Below, piece by piece: positions 18,273 through 26,593 of a stretch of DNA of 64,000 bases. The DNA comes from DATKEJ01 sp963768715 (GTDB taxonomy: Bacteria; Bacteroidota; Rhodothermia; Rhodothermales; DATKEJ01). Position 1 is the stretch's first letter; each line of letters starts with the position of its first letter. The notes below the pieces were generated by a model. It ran no database searches, was not told where the DNA came from, and was given only the letters and a program-made list of their open reading frames with translations. The stretch covers positions 1 to 64,000 of the forward strand of contig CAVYJC010000011.1 of NCBI GenBank assembly GCA_963768715.1. Reading direction: 5' to 3'. The position numbers and the translations under genes were made by a program.

Positions 18273-19634
18273 ATGATGACATCAACTCGGGCCCGCCGCT
18301 GGGGCGCCCTCCTGACGTTTCTCCTTGTTTGCGCGAGCTGCTCGAGCGTCTCAGCTCAATCGGACGCGTTCGTAAGGGTCGAAGACGGTCGCTTCGTGCT
18401 GAATGGGCACTACTACTATTTCACAGGGGTCAACTTCTGGTACGGGATGAATCTCGGATCGGAGGGCGAAGGCGGCGATCGGGCCCGGCTGGTTATGGAA
18501 CTCGATTCGATGGCGGCGAGGGGCCTCAAGAACTTGCGCGTCATGGCGTCGAGCGAAGGTCCCAACACCGAGCCCTTCCGCGTCAAGCCGACTCTTCAGC
18601 CGGAGCCACGTGTGTACAACCAGGATCTCTTGAAAGGACTCGATTTTCTGCTCGCCGAAATGGGGAAGCGGGACATGAAGGCGGTGCTGGTCCTCAACAA
18701 CTTCTTTGACTGGTCCGGCGGGATGGCCCAGTATGTTTCGTGGACGACCGGGACTCCCATCCCCTATCCATCGCCAGGGGAGGGAGGCTATTCGTCTGAT
18801 GACCTGCAAAACTACGCATCCCAGTTCTATGCAGATTTCGACGCGCAGCGATTGTATCTCGACTTCATATTCGAGTTGATCCATCGTAAGAATCACATAA
18901 CGGGCCTGCTCTATCGCGACGATCCGACCATCATGACCTGGGAGCTGGCGAATGAGCCTCGTGGCTCCGCTCATTCGGATGAATACGTGGAATGGGTGGA
19001 CAAAGCGGCGGGATTCATACAGCTGCAAGATCCAAATCATCTCGTCTGTTTGGGAGGCGAGGGTAAGCTCGTCCCAGGCAACGGGACGCAGTTCGAATGG
19101 GTCAGCACGTCGCCCTATCTCGACTACATAACCATCCATATCTGGATCGAGAACTGGGGATGGTTCGATCCGAAGAAGTCCGACGAAACGTTCCCGACGG
19201 CCGTAGGTCGCGCCATGGGGTATCTGGCCGATCACGTCAGCCTTGCGCGCGCCATCAACAAGCCGATGGTGGTAGAGGAATTCGGCGTGTCGCGGGACGG
19301 CGGGAGCTTCGAGATCTCTGCCGGCACGGCGTACCGCGATAGCTACTATCGAGTGGTCCTTGAGGCGTTGTACAGGCTCGCGCAGGAAGGCAACGTGGCC
19401 GCCGGAAGCAATGTCTGGTCGTGGTCGGGTTCGGGACGACCGGTCACGCCTGGCTCGCTGTGGCAGAAAGGCGAACCGTTTACAGGAGATCCCCCAAACG
19501 AACAACAGGGACGGTACTCGATCTACGACAAGGACTCGTCCACTCTCGACATACTGACGGAGTACGCCGGATTGATGAGCGACCTGGACGCAACGATCGA
19601 GAATGGAGCGGAGACGGGCGACGTCAGGGAGTGA
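18273..19634 (+). CDS. GH5-like endo-beta-mannanase, secreted
   Basis: ATG at 18273 (an ATGATG pair) gives 453 residues with a signal peptide ending near SVSAQS. Residues 40-60 (FVLNGHYYYFTGVNFWYGMN) and 85-100 (LKNLRVMASSEG) match the (beta/alpha)8 barrel of GH5 mannanases. The general acid/base is E228 in TWELANEPRG and the nucleophile is E336 in VVEEFGVS. The enzyme would cut beta-1,4-mannan chains outside the cytoplasm. The alpha-galactosidase gene follows after 25 bases on the same strand, a pairing that suits galactomannan: this enzyme cuts the backbone, the next removes the side groups. No T9SS tail is present. Confidence 0.88.
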   Translation: MMTSTRARRWGALLTFLLVCASCSSVSAQSDAFVRVEDGRFVLNGHYYYFTGVNFWYGMNLGSEGEGGDRARLVMELDSMAARGLKNLRVMASSEGPNTEPFRVKPTLQPEPRVYNQDLLKGLDFLLAEMGKRDMKAVLVLNNFFDWSGGMAQYVSWTTGTPIPYPSPGEGGYSSDDLQNYASQFYADFDAQRLYLDFIFELIHRKNHITGLLYRDDPTIMTWELANEPRGSAHSDEYVEWVDKAAGFIQLQDPNHLVCLGGEGKLVPGNGTQFEWVSTSPYLDYITIHIWIENWGWFDPKKSDETFPTAVGRAMGYLADHVSLARAINKPMVVEEFGVSRDGGSFEISAGTAYRDSYYRVVLEALYRLAQEGNVAAGSNVWSWSGSGRPVTPGSLWQKGEPFTGDPPNEQQGRYSIYDKDSSTLDILTEYAGLMSDLDATIENGAETGDVRE

Positions 19635-19659
19635 GCGTGAACGTAGTGAGAGGACGGAA

Positions 19660-21189
19660 ATGCTGAGGAGAATCCGATTTGTAAAGGTCCTCCTGGGTGC
19701 AAGCATGCTCGCGGGAACGATCTTTGCTGTTCCACCCGCATACGGTCAGAAGTTCGAAGAGCTGGCCCTCACACCTCCGATGGGCTGGAACAGCTGGAAC
19801 CACTTCGGCTGTGACATGAACGAGCAGATTGTTCGGGATATTGCGGACTCCATCGTTACGACCGGCATGCGTGACGCCGGCTACGTCTATTTGAACATCG
19901 ACGATTGTTGGACCAAGTCGAGAGACGGCGAAGGAAACCTGCAGGCCGATGCGGAACGATTCCCTTCAGGCATGAAGGCGTTGGCGGAATACGTGCACAG
20001 CAAGGGTTTGAAATTCGGGATCTACTCGGATGTCGGGCCGAAGACGTGTGGCGAATGGCCGGGAAGCGGCGGGAATGAATACAGGGATGCGATCACCTTT
20101 GCCTCATGGGGTGTGGACTATCTCAAATACGACTGGTGCTTTTCCGATGGGCTGGACCCCGTTGAGGCATACCAGACCATGAGTACGGCTCTGGCCGAAG
20201 CGGGTCGACCCGTGGTGTTCAGTATCTGCGAATGGGGCCTCAGTAAGCCGTGGGAGTGGGCGCGATCGGTGGGTCATCTATGGCGCACAGTTGGCGACAT
20301 TACGGTTTGCTTCGACTGTGTCGTGGACCACGGAGATTGGTACTCATGGGGCATCATGCCGATCGTCGATCGACAGGTAAACTTGCGGGCGTATGCCGGA
20401 CCGGGGCACTGGAATGATCCGGACATACTCGAGGTCGGCAATGGGATGACGCCCGCTGAGGATCGAGCCCACTTCTCACTGTGGAGCATGCTTGCAGCGC
20501 CTCTGCTCACAGGCAACGACGTCCGAAACATGTCCCGGGAAGCGCTTGAGACATTGACCAACAGCGAGGTCATCGCTGTAGATCAAGATTCGCTGGGAAT
20601 CCAGGGTTTCCGATATGCGCAGAGCAACGAAATCCAGATCTGGTTCAAGCCGCTGATGCACGGGGCGTGGGCGATGGCGGTTGTAAATCGGTCGTCGCAA
20701 ACTCGAACGTTCAGGTTCGACTGGGCAAGAGAGCGTGTCGTTGACGCAGAGTTCTTTCGCGACGCCGCCTTCGATGAAATCGAATACAACGTGCGAAATC
20801 TCTGGCTGCACGAAGATCGGGGTACAACAACAGAGCCCCTTGTCGAAGATATTGCCTCTCACGACGTTCTGATGCTGCGACTGGAGCCGATGGGTGCATT
20901 CGATGGTCAGGTCGCAGAACATGGCTCGGACCGGATGATTGTTGGCATCTTTCCGAATCCGGCCACGGTGTACACGAGTGTTCGTTTTCTATCCCTGGAT
21001 TCCGGAAGGATGGCAATAGACGTCTACAGCGTTCTCGGTCGCCACGTTCTCCATGCGATAGAACGAGAACTACCGGCCGGTCTCCACACAGTCAACATCC
21101 AGTTAGATGCCCTTGCGCCCGGTAGTTATTTCGTACGAGTGGAGCACGCCGGTAGCGTCAAGGTCAAGCCACTGCAGATTGTCCACTGA
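19660..21189 (+). CDS. GH27 alpha-galactosidase with T9SS C-terminal tail
   Basis: ATG at 19660, after a GAGAGGA Shine-Dalgarno-like stretch, gives 509 residues. A signal peptide ends near AYGQ (residue 30). The GH27 barrel starts LALTPPMGWNSWNHFGCD. The nucleophile is D158 in LKYDWCFSDG and the acid/base is D213 in LWRTVGDI; AGPGHWNDPDILEVGNG and SLWSMLAAPLLTGND are further family marks. A beta-sandwich domain follows, then a C-terminal sorting domain (IFPNPATVYTSVRF to LAPGSYFVRVEHAGSVKVKP). It should remove alpha-1,6-galactose from galactomannan at the cell surface. It forms an operon with the GH5 gene. Confidence 0.94.
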   Translation: MLRRIRFVKVLLGASMLAGTIFAVPPAYGQKFEELALTPPMGWNSWNHFGCDMNEQIVRDIADSIVTTGMRDAGYVYLNIDDCWTKSRDGEGNLQADAERFPSGMKALAEYVHSKGLKFGIYSDVGPKTCGEWPGSGGNEYRDAITFASWGVDYLKYDWCFSDGLDPVEAYQTMSTALAEAGRPVVFSICEWGLSKPWEWARSVGHLWRTVGDITVCFDCVVDHGDWYSWGIMPIVDRQVNLRAYAGPGHWNDPDILEVGNGMTPAEDRAHFSLWSMLAAPLLTGNDVRNMSREALETLTNSEVIAVDQDSLGIQGFRYAQSNEIQIWFKPLMHGAWAMAVVNRSSQTRTFRFDWARERVVDAEFFRDAAFDEIEYNVRNLWLHEDRGTTTEPLVEDIASHDVLMLRLEPMGAFDGQVAEHGSDRMIVGIFPNPATVYTSVRFLSLDSGRMAIDVYSVLGRHVLHAIERELPAGLHTVNIQLDALAPGSYFVRVEHAGSVKVKPLQIVH

Positions 21190-21217
21190 ACGTACGTGGA
21201 CGACTTGCGATTGCCGG

Positions 21218-23188
21218 TCATTGTCCAAGAGACATCATTGCTCCGGTAGCCCGGTACGTATTCCCGGACGCTCCGAAGAAGACCACTCGAAAGTAGTAGG
21301 GGCCGCCGGCCTGCGGCGAGAAATCGAGCCCCGTAACCTGTTGGTGCACCGGAAGTATCGTGCGAACCTGCACGCGACCGAGCGCGTCAACAATCGTCAC
21401 TTCCGCTATGCCACCCTCGGGCCGTTGAATGAGCAGCGTGGTTTTGCCGAGGAATGGGTTGGGAAAGTTGTTCACGGCGAAGCCCTGAACCTCCGCAGGA
21501 GGCTTAGGCTCTTGCAGAAATACGTTGGTATCTAGCGACAGGAGCCAGTCGGACCCGTCTGGCGGCTGAACCGAGAGTATCCCGTCGACTGGAACCTGCG
21601 TGAACTCGGTTGAATCCCCCGTAGAAGGATCGATCCAGCAATAGCCTGCTTCCGGCCCAAACGACGATACCTTGAACGCAGCCTTCTCAGTGTTTGCAGG
21701 GAAGTAGGCCAGCATCCTGTCTTGAGACTGCGCGATCGGAACGTGGATGTCAGGTGTTACGCTGACGAGTAGTTCCTGATTAGGCTCCAACTTGTACCAG
21801 TCACTCTCCTCCATGAGACGCCTTAGCAATCCCATTTGGACGGACCCGGGCAAGCTGCTTGCTTCCCCGACAAGGTACCGCGAACCGAATCCGCCAGGAA
21901 TCGATGGCGTGGACCACTGCCATACTCCATTCGCTCCATAAATGTATCCAGCGAGTCCTCCGGAAAAGATCGACTGGTATGCTGCTTCCCGTACATCGAC
22001 TGCCCTAATACGGGGTACTCCGGTGGTATCTTCATGGTGTTCCCAGAAGTGATCCAGGAGATCTTCGTATTGGGCCTCACCGCTAATGACAGGTTTGGTC
22101 GGTCTCGCCGTGTAGCCGGCAATGGCGCCCTGCCAGCTATAGGCAAGCGGTTCGGCGTAGTGCCCGACCGAGTACATGTAGTAATCCAGCCACGTGGCAT
22201 CTTCACCGTAGAAATCGAACGATCCGGTCCATCCGGTTGAATGGATGGTGGTGAGATGAATGTCCCCACCGGCAGCCTTCAGTGTGCGTGCGAACGTAGC
22301 CCAGAACTTATTCTGGTCGGGATCATCATATTTCCAGTCTCCTCCAGCGATCCACATCACGTTACTTCCCGCGTACCGAGCGGCCGTGTACCGGGCGAGG
22401 ACGAGTGCTTCCTCAACTGTGACGGGTGTACCATAGCCGAGCTCCGTAGCAACGAACTCGATGAGTCTTCCCCAGAGCGGTACCATGGAAACGACCATCC
22501 CGGCATCGTTCGCCTTCTTGACGATTTCGTCCAGGTAGTCGAAATACCTTGGATTTGGCAATGAAAAATCCGAGTCCAGAACAAACCGTTCGCCGAACTG
22601 ATTCTCGATTCCCCACGGATATTCAAACTGGTGAGACTGCGTTACCAACTGAATGACGTTAAATCCTTTGGCCTTTCGATCGGCCAAATACGGTTCGAGA
22701 TCGTCGTCCGTGGACTTCCACGTAATTTCCCACGCCGTATCGCCCAAGAGGAAGAGAGGGGTGCTGTCTTGATACGTGATGTATCTGCCATCAGGCGAGA
22801 CTTTCGGCCAGCCCTTTCGTTTGAAAATTTCATCGCCTTCATATTTCGACGCCAAGATGGTCCCCTCTCTGCCATTCAATCCGGCATTGGCGGGATCACT
22901 TGCCGAGACTTGAAACGTCCAGGTGCCCGGTAGCGGCGGGGCGAAACGTACCCGGTATATTCGACCGCCGTCCCAGAATCCGGAAATGGAGATTATCGAG
23001 CCGTCAGGACCATGGAAATCCGCGTTGACCGTTACGTCGGTGACGGGCTGTGCGTAGTCGCGCGATGAGGTGAGCAAGATCTCGACCAACTCAAAAGTCT
23101 GCGTATGAAGAGTTTGAGCTGAGAGTTTGAGTCCGGACGAGGCCACCATCAGACAGCATCCGAGAACGAATCCGATGTAATGGATCAT
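21218..23188 (-). CDS. DUF5060/DUF4038 apiosidase-like glycoside hydrolase with T9SS tail
   Basis: ATG at 23188 gives 656 residues with a signal peptide (to KLSAQ); a GTG at 23221 is a less likely start. An N-terminal beta domain (FWDGGRIYRVRFAPPLPGTW, DUF5060-like) is followed by a TIM barrel of the DUF4038 type: STPLFLLGDTAWEITWKSTD, GFNVIQLV, VMWIAGGDWKYDDP, and KPVISGEAQYEDLLDHFWE, where the Glu and Asp are likely catalytic. A putative collagen-binding-like domain and a T9SS tail (NNFPNPFLGKTTLLIQRPEG) follow. Relatives act on pectin side chains or other glycans (GH140 apiosidase). It is convergent with the GH27 gene, 28 bases between stops. The substrate is not certain. Confidence 0.85.
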   Translation of the reverse strand: MIHYIGFVLGCCLMVASSGLKLSAQTLHTQTFELVEILLTSSRDYAQPVTDVTVNADFHGPDGSIISISGFWDGGRIYRVRFAPPLPGTWTFQVSASDPANAGLNGREGTILASKYEGDEIFKRKGWPKVSPDGRYITYQDSTPLFLLGDTAWEITWKSTDDDLEPYLADRKAKGFNVIQLVTQSHQFEYPWGIENQFGERFVLDSDFSLPNPRYFDYLDEIVKKANDAGMVVSMVPLWGRLIEFVATELGYGTPVTVEEALVLARYTAARYAGSNVMWIAGGDWKYDDPDQNKFWATFARTLKAAGGDIHLTTIHSTGWTGSFDFYGEDATWLDYYMYSVGHYAEPLAYSWQGAIAGYTARPTKPVISGEAQYEDLLDHFWEHHEDTTGVPRIRAVDVREAAYQSIFSGGLAGYIYGANGVWQWSTPSIPGGFGSRYLVGEASSLPGSVQMGLLRRLMEESDWYKLEPNQELLVSVTPDIHVPIAQSQDRMLAYFPANTEKAAFKVSSFGPEAGYCWIDPSTGDSTEFTQVPVDGILSVQPPDGSDWLLSLDTNVFLQEPKPPAEVQGFAVNNFPNPFLGKTTLLIQRPEGGIAEVTIVDALGRVQVRTILPVHQQVTGLDFSPQAGGPYYFRVVFFGASGNTYRATGAMMSLGQ

Positions 23189-23341
23189 GCCGTCGCTGCC
23201 GCCGCCTAGATTTTCGATCACTCTTGAGCACGGATCCTAGCCTGCACTGAGCATCAGTCCTTACACTGGGCTAACATTATGGGACAGTTATCGCCAACCC
23301 TACTCTAACTGTCATGTTCCAGTTCTCCAGCCAGGGGCCAC

Positions 23342-23951
23342 TTGAATCTCGTCGTGACGTCTGCGCTGGGCGGCACCGGAATGCTCTGCTATGCGGTGAC
23401 TCTCGCAGGTTCGACGGTTTGCCATGCGCAGGAGTCCGTGCGGTTATGCCCCGACACGACGATCTCCGACACCGTCAAGCAGGGAGAGCGATTCGAACAG
23501 TGTTTTCGGAGACAGCCTGAAATTCGTCCTGGATCCGTCGAAGAGCCCGCCCAATCCTGACGGCTGGACGATCCGCGTCGTCGGCCCCGATTCCACGCAT
23601 GACTATCTCCTGGTCGCTACACCGCCGTATCGGTTCTCCAATCCGCGCTACCTCGACACATCGTACGGTCACTCCGCTTCGGAAGCCGTTGACTGGACTC
23701 CCCGCACTTTCCGTTTCGTCGTCGACGAAGCATCGTTCCAGAAGATGAACGAAGCCATCGGCGTCCTCCTCTGGCCGGCGGATAAGACTTCGGATGAGAT
23801 CGATGAGGCGACCGCTACGCTGGGGAAGACGAATACTGCGCGTGGCGAATTTCGGATTTTGTCGGCTGAAACATCGGATCCGACGAGCGACATGCCGATG
23901 GGAAGGATCGAGAAGCTTTCGTTCGAGGTGGAGCTGTGCCGTGGGGAGTGA
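23342..23951 (+). pseudogene. Exported protein of unknown function, one frameshift
   Basis: From a TTG at 23342 (or ATG 23381) the frame reads a signal peptide (ALGGTGMLCYAVTLAGSTVC, cleavage after HAQ) and ESVRLCPDTTISDTVKQGER; it then runs out of phase near 23500, while the other frame carries FGDSLKFVLDPSKSPPNPDG and everything to CRGE at 23951. One extra T in the TTTT run at about 23503 explains it. The restored protein is about 200 residues, mostly beta, with cysteines at both ends. No family recognised. Confidence 0.55.
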
Positions 23952-23953
23952 TG

Positions 23954-23980
23954 GACGTCCGACGTCCGACGTCCGACGTC
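23954..23980. repeat. Heptamer tandem repeat, unit GACGTCC, 3.8 copies
   Basis: Three exact GACGTCC units and a partial fourth start two bases after the stop codon of the preceding gene. Confidence 0.9.
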
Positions 23981-24040
23981 GTCTCGAGAAGGTCTGGAGC
24001 GCTTGCTGAAGGCGTCGCCGCTGGGAATGCTCGGACCTTC

Positions 24041-24072
24041 TAATGACTAATGACCAATGACCAATGACTAAT
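24041..24072. repeat. Heptamer tandem repeat, unit YAATGAC, 4.6 copies
   Basis: Units TAATGAC, TAATGAC, CAATGAC, CAATGAC, then TAAT. The stop codon of the potassium channel gene (TAG on the minus strand, 24068-24070) lies inside the array. The same TAATGAC word also contains the stop of the T9SS gene at 12642. Confidence 0.9.
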
Positions 24073-25168
24073 CCCCAGCCTTCCTGCTCAGCCTATCCAC
24101 CTGCTCCACCTCCCCAATGACGACGAGCATCGCCCCTGTCTGGATGACGTGATCCCCTGAGGGATTGTAAATAAACTCGTTTTCCGGTTTTCCGGGCTCA
24201 TGGATGGCGACGACCAGGAGACCGAAGTCCTCGTGGATGCGGCTGTTGCGCAACGTCTTGCCGACGAAGTCGGACATACCGGCAACCGGCACCTCCGAAA
24301 CCCTGATCTGTCGCTTGGGATCACGCAGCATGCGATCCAGGAAGGAAACCACCGTCGGGCGAATCATCTCCGATGCCATGCGCATGGCGCCGATCTGCCA
24401 GGGGTATACGACGGAATCCGCCCCAGCGCGAACCATTTTGTCGCGACTCTTCGGATCCGCCGCGCTGCTCACGATGCGAATCTTAGGATTGAGCGCGCGC
24501 GCCGTGATCGTAAGAAACAAGTTGTCGGGGTCCGAAGACAGATTGCAGATGAGCCCGGATGCCCGCTGGAGTCCCGCCTGGGAGAGCACGGCTTCGTCCG
24601 TTGCGTCGCCGTGCAGCAGCACGACGTCGGACTCCGACTCCTGCTCAACGAAGTTCAGGCGATCCCTGTTCACGTCGATCACGACGAGGGGTTTGCCGGT
24701 CTTGGCAAATTCGTCGATGATGGGGATGCCCGTCTGTCCGAGCCCGCAAAGGATAAAGTGATCTTCCATCTGGGTAGCACGACGTTGGTGTCGTCTCCGG
24801 AACAACGCATCGGAAAGCGTTCCTTCGACGAAATAGGCCACGACGGTCGACGAAGTCCAGACGACGACCCCGTAGGCCACGAGAACATACACGATTGTGA
24901 ATATCAGCGCGACGCTGCGCCCGGGCTCCGGCAGCAGGAGGAGCTCCATATTGTCGGCATACCCGACCGTGGCGAGCGTGATGACGGTCAGGTAGACCGC
25001 GTCGAGGAACGAGTGCGCCCCCGGATTCGGACTGAACAGCATCCAGATGGCGTAGAATCCGATCGCACCGGCCGCCATGACCGCGACCAGTGACTTCAGC
25101 GCCACAATGGTTCGTCCCACCCATTTCTCGTGTCTTGCCAGGGCGGGATCTGCGATTGACCCCTTCAT
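24068..25168 (-). CDS. Potassium channel with RCK (TrkA-N/TrkA-C) domains
   Basis: A 366-residue protein. Two transmembrane helices (residues about 22-46 and 88-112) flank the pore loop FLDAVYLTVITLATVGYADN, with the K+ selectivity filter TVGYAD at 67-72. The cytosolic part is a TrkA-N domain starting DHFILCGLGQTGIPIIDEFA (glycine loop at 142-147) with VVIDVN and LLHGDATDE, and a TrkA-C domain at the end (LRNSRIHEDFGLLVVAI). Such channels gate K+ flux in response to ligand or NAD(H) binding to the RCK ring. Its stop codon falls within a heptamer repeat. Single gene. Confidence 0.94.
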   Translation of the reverse strand: MKGSIADPALARHEKWVGRTIVALKSLVAVMAAGAIGFYAIWMLFSPNPGAHSFLDAVYLTVITLATVGYADNMELLLLPEPGRSVALIFTIVYVLVAYGVVVWTSSTVVAYFVEGTLSDALFRRRHQRRATQMEDHFILCGLGQTGIPIIDEFAKTGKPLVVIDVNRDRLNFVEQESESDVVLLHGDATDEAVLSQAGLQRASGLICNLSSDPDNLFLTITARALNPKIRIVSSAADPKSRDKMVRAGADSVVYPWQIGAMRMASEMIRPTVVSFLDRMLRDPKRQIRVSEVPVAGMSDFVGKTLRNSRIHEDFGLLVVAIHEPGKPENEFIYNPSGDHVIQTGAMLVVIGEVEQVDRLSRKAGD

Positions 25169-25247
25169 GCTGCCACGTTAAAGCTGACGCGTAATCCGCG
25201 CAATCGAGCAAATGTACGATTCCGTAGAGACGTGCACGCGATCGAGT

Positions 25248-26591
25248 TCAGATCGCCAGCTTGCGGAATACCCGCATCCGTACGCCAGGACGCGGCTCGA
25301 GCGTTGCCCCCATGTGCGGGCGGACGTCCCGGTCAATTAGCTCAAATTGAAACGAACTGAGAAGGTGGGCGAGCACGACCTTCGCTTCGATCTGGGCATA
25401 TGCGGCGCCGATGCAGTTGCGCGGACCTCCCCCGAACGGGACGTAGGCGAGACTCGGCCTCCGATCCTTTCCGGGTTGGAATCGCTCCGGAATGAAGGCC
25501 TCGGGATCCTTCCAGATCTTGGGATCACGATGCGACAGATAGATGGAGTACATCACGCGTCGCCCTTCCTCCAGCCGGTGTCCTCCGAACTCAATGTCCG
25601 TTCGGACGCGTCGATTGCCTACATGGATCGGCGGATACAGCCGGAGCGCCTCCTTGATTACCCAGTCGACATACTCCATATTCGCCAGGGACGAAGTGTC
25701 GATTCCATTCTCGCCTACCACGTGATCGACCTCGGCCGTCGCCCTTTGGAGTGCGGTTGGATTCGAGCCGAGAAGCCACAGAGCCCAGGCGAGCAGCGCG
25801 GTACTCGTATCGTGTCCGGCGATCAGCATCGTGAGCAATTGGTCACGGATCAGATCGTCGCTCATGCCATCGGTCTGGATGAGCGTGCCCAGGAGATCCG
25901 ACGTGTCCGCCCCGGCGTCGGACGCTCCAAGTTGCTGCCGGCGCTCGTCAATGATCGCGTAGAGGTAATCATCGAGCGTGCGTAGCGGAGCCATGAATCC
26001 AAAGCGCGGCATCTCGGGCCAGACAATCCAGGGACCGGGCGAGATGAATGCAATCGAGCGCAAAATGGGATGCCAGAGGCGATCGAGATCCGGGCGGAAA
26101 TCGATCTTGAAGAGCGTCCGCATCAGGATTACGAGCGCGATCTTCCGCATCTCGACCAGCATGTCGACAGTCGCTCCATCCTTCCACTGGTCCGTTACGA
26201 AGCGCGTCTCTTCGAGCATCAGGGGGATCTGATCGACAGCCTCTCGTTTGTGAAGCGACGGGTTCATGCACTCCCTGAGCGCGGCGTGCCGCTCACCGTC
26301 TTCGACGAGCAGTCCGTGCCGGAGCAGTTTCGTGACCGCATCCGACTCCGTACGAAAACAGAACTGCTCACGGTCCGAAACGAGGAGGCGGCGGTTGAGC
26401 TCCGGGCCTACGACGACCACGGGATCGAATCCCGGGAGCGAGATCTCAAAGAAATCTCCGACCTGTTCGTGCATGACCGAAAGCGCGGCGAGAAACGATC
26501 GCTCTCTGGCCAGTGCTCGCAATACATCGAGCCCGGTCTTTCGATCGGCAACCGGGACGTGGGGTAGTCCTTCAAGCGTCGATGCGGGCAC
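25248..26591 (-). CDS. Cytochrome P450
   Basis: A cytosolic P450 of about 447 residues. The heme-binding loop YVPFGGGPRNCIGAAYAQIE places the axial cysteine at about residue 393; the I-helix has AGHDTSTALLAWA, the K-helix EALRLYPP (ExxR), and RFQPGKDRR precedes the heme loop. The start is taken as the GTG at 26591, directly after the stop of the upstream M1 peptidase (bases TGAAGGTG), because the longer TTG start at 26618 would lie inside that gene. This spacing points to translational re-initiation. The group resembles bacterial CYP102/CYP110-like fatty acid or terpene oxidisers, but the substrate is unknown. Confidence 0.93.
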   Translation of the reverse strand: MPASTLEGLPHVPVADRKTGLDVLRALARERSFLAALSVMHEQVGDFFEISLPGFDPVVVVGPELNRRLLVSDREQFCFRTESDAVTKLLRHGLLVEDGERHAALRECMNPSLHKREAVDQIPLMLEETRFVTDQWKDGATVDMLVEMRKIALVILMRTLFKIDFRPDLDRLWHPILRSIAFISPGPWIVWPEMPRFGFMAPLRTLDDYLYAIIDERRQQLGASDAGADTSDLLGTLIQTDGMSDDLIRDQLLTMLIAGHDTSTALLAWALWLLGSNPTALQRATAEVDHVVGENGIDTSSLANMEYVDWVIKEALRLYPPIHVGNRRVRTDIEFGGHRLEEGRRVMYSIYLSHRDPKIWKDPEAFIPERFQPGKDRRPSLAYVPFGGGPRNCIGAAYAQIEAKVVLAHLLSSFQFELIDRDVRPHMGATLEPRPGVRMRVFRKLAI

Positions 26592-26593
26592 CT

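Noticed and set aside
18351..19706. A 451-codon minus-strand frame opposite the GH5 gene
   Set aside because: Antisense shadow; the plus strand carries the GH5 catalytic motifs and signal peptide.
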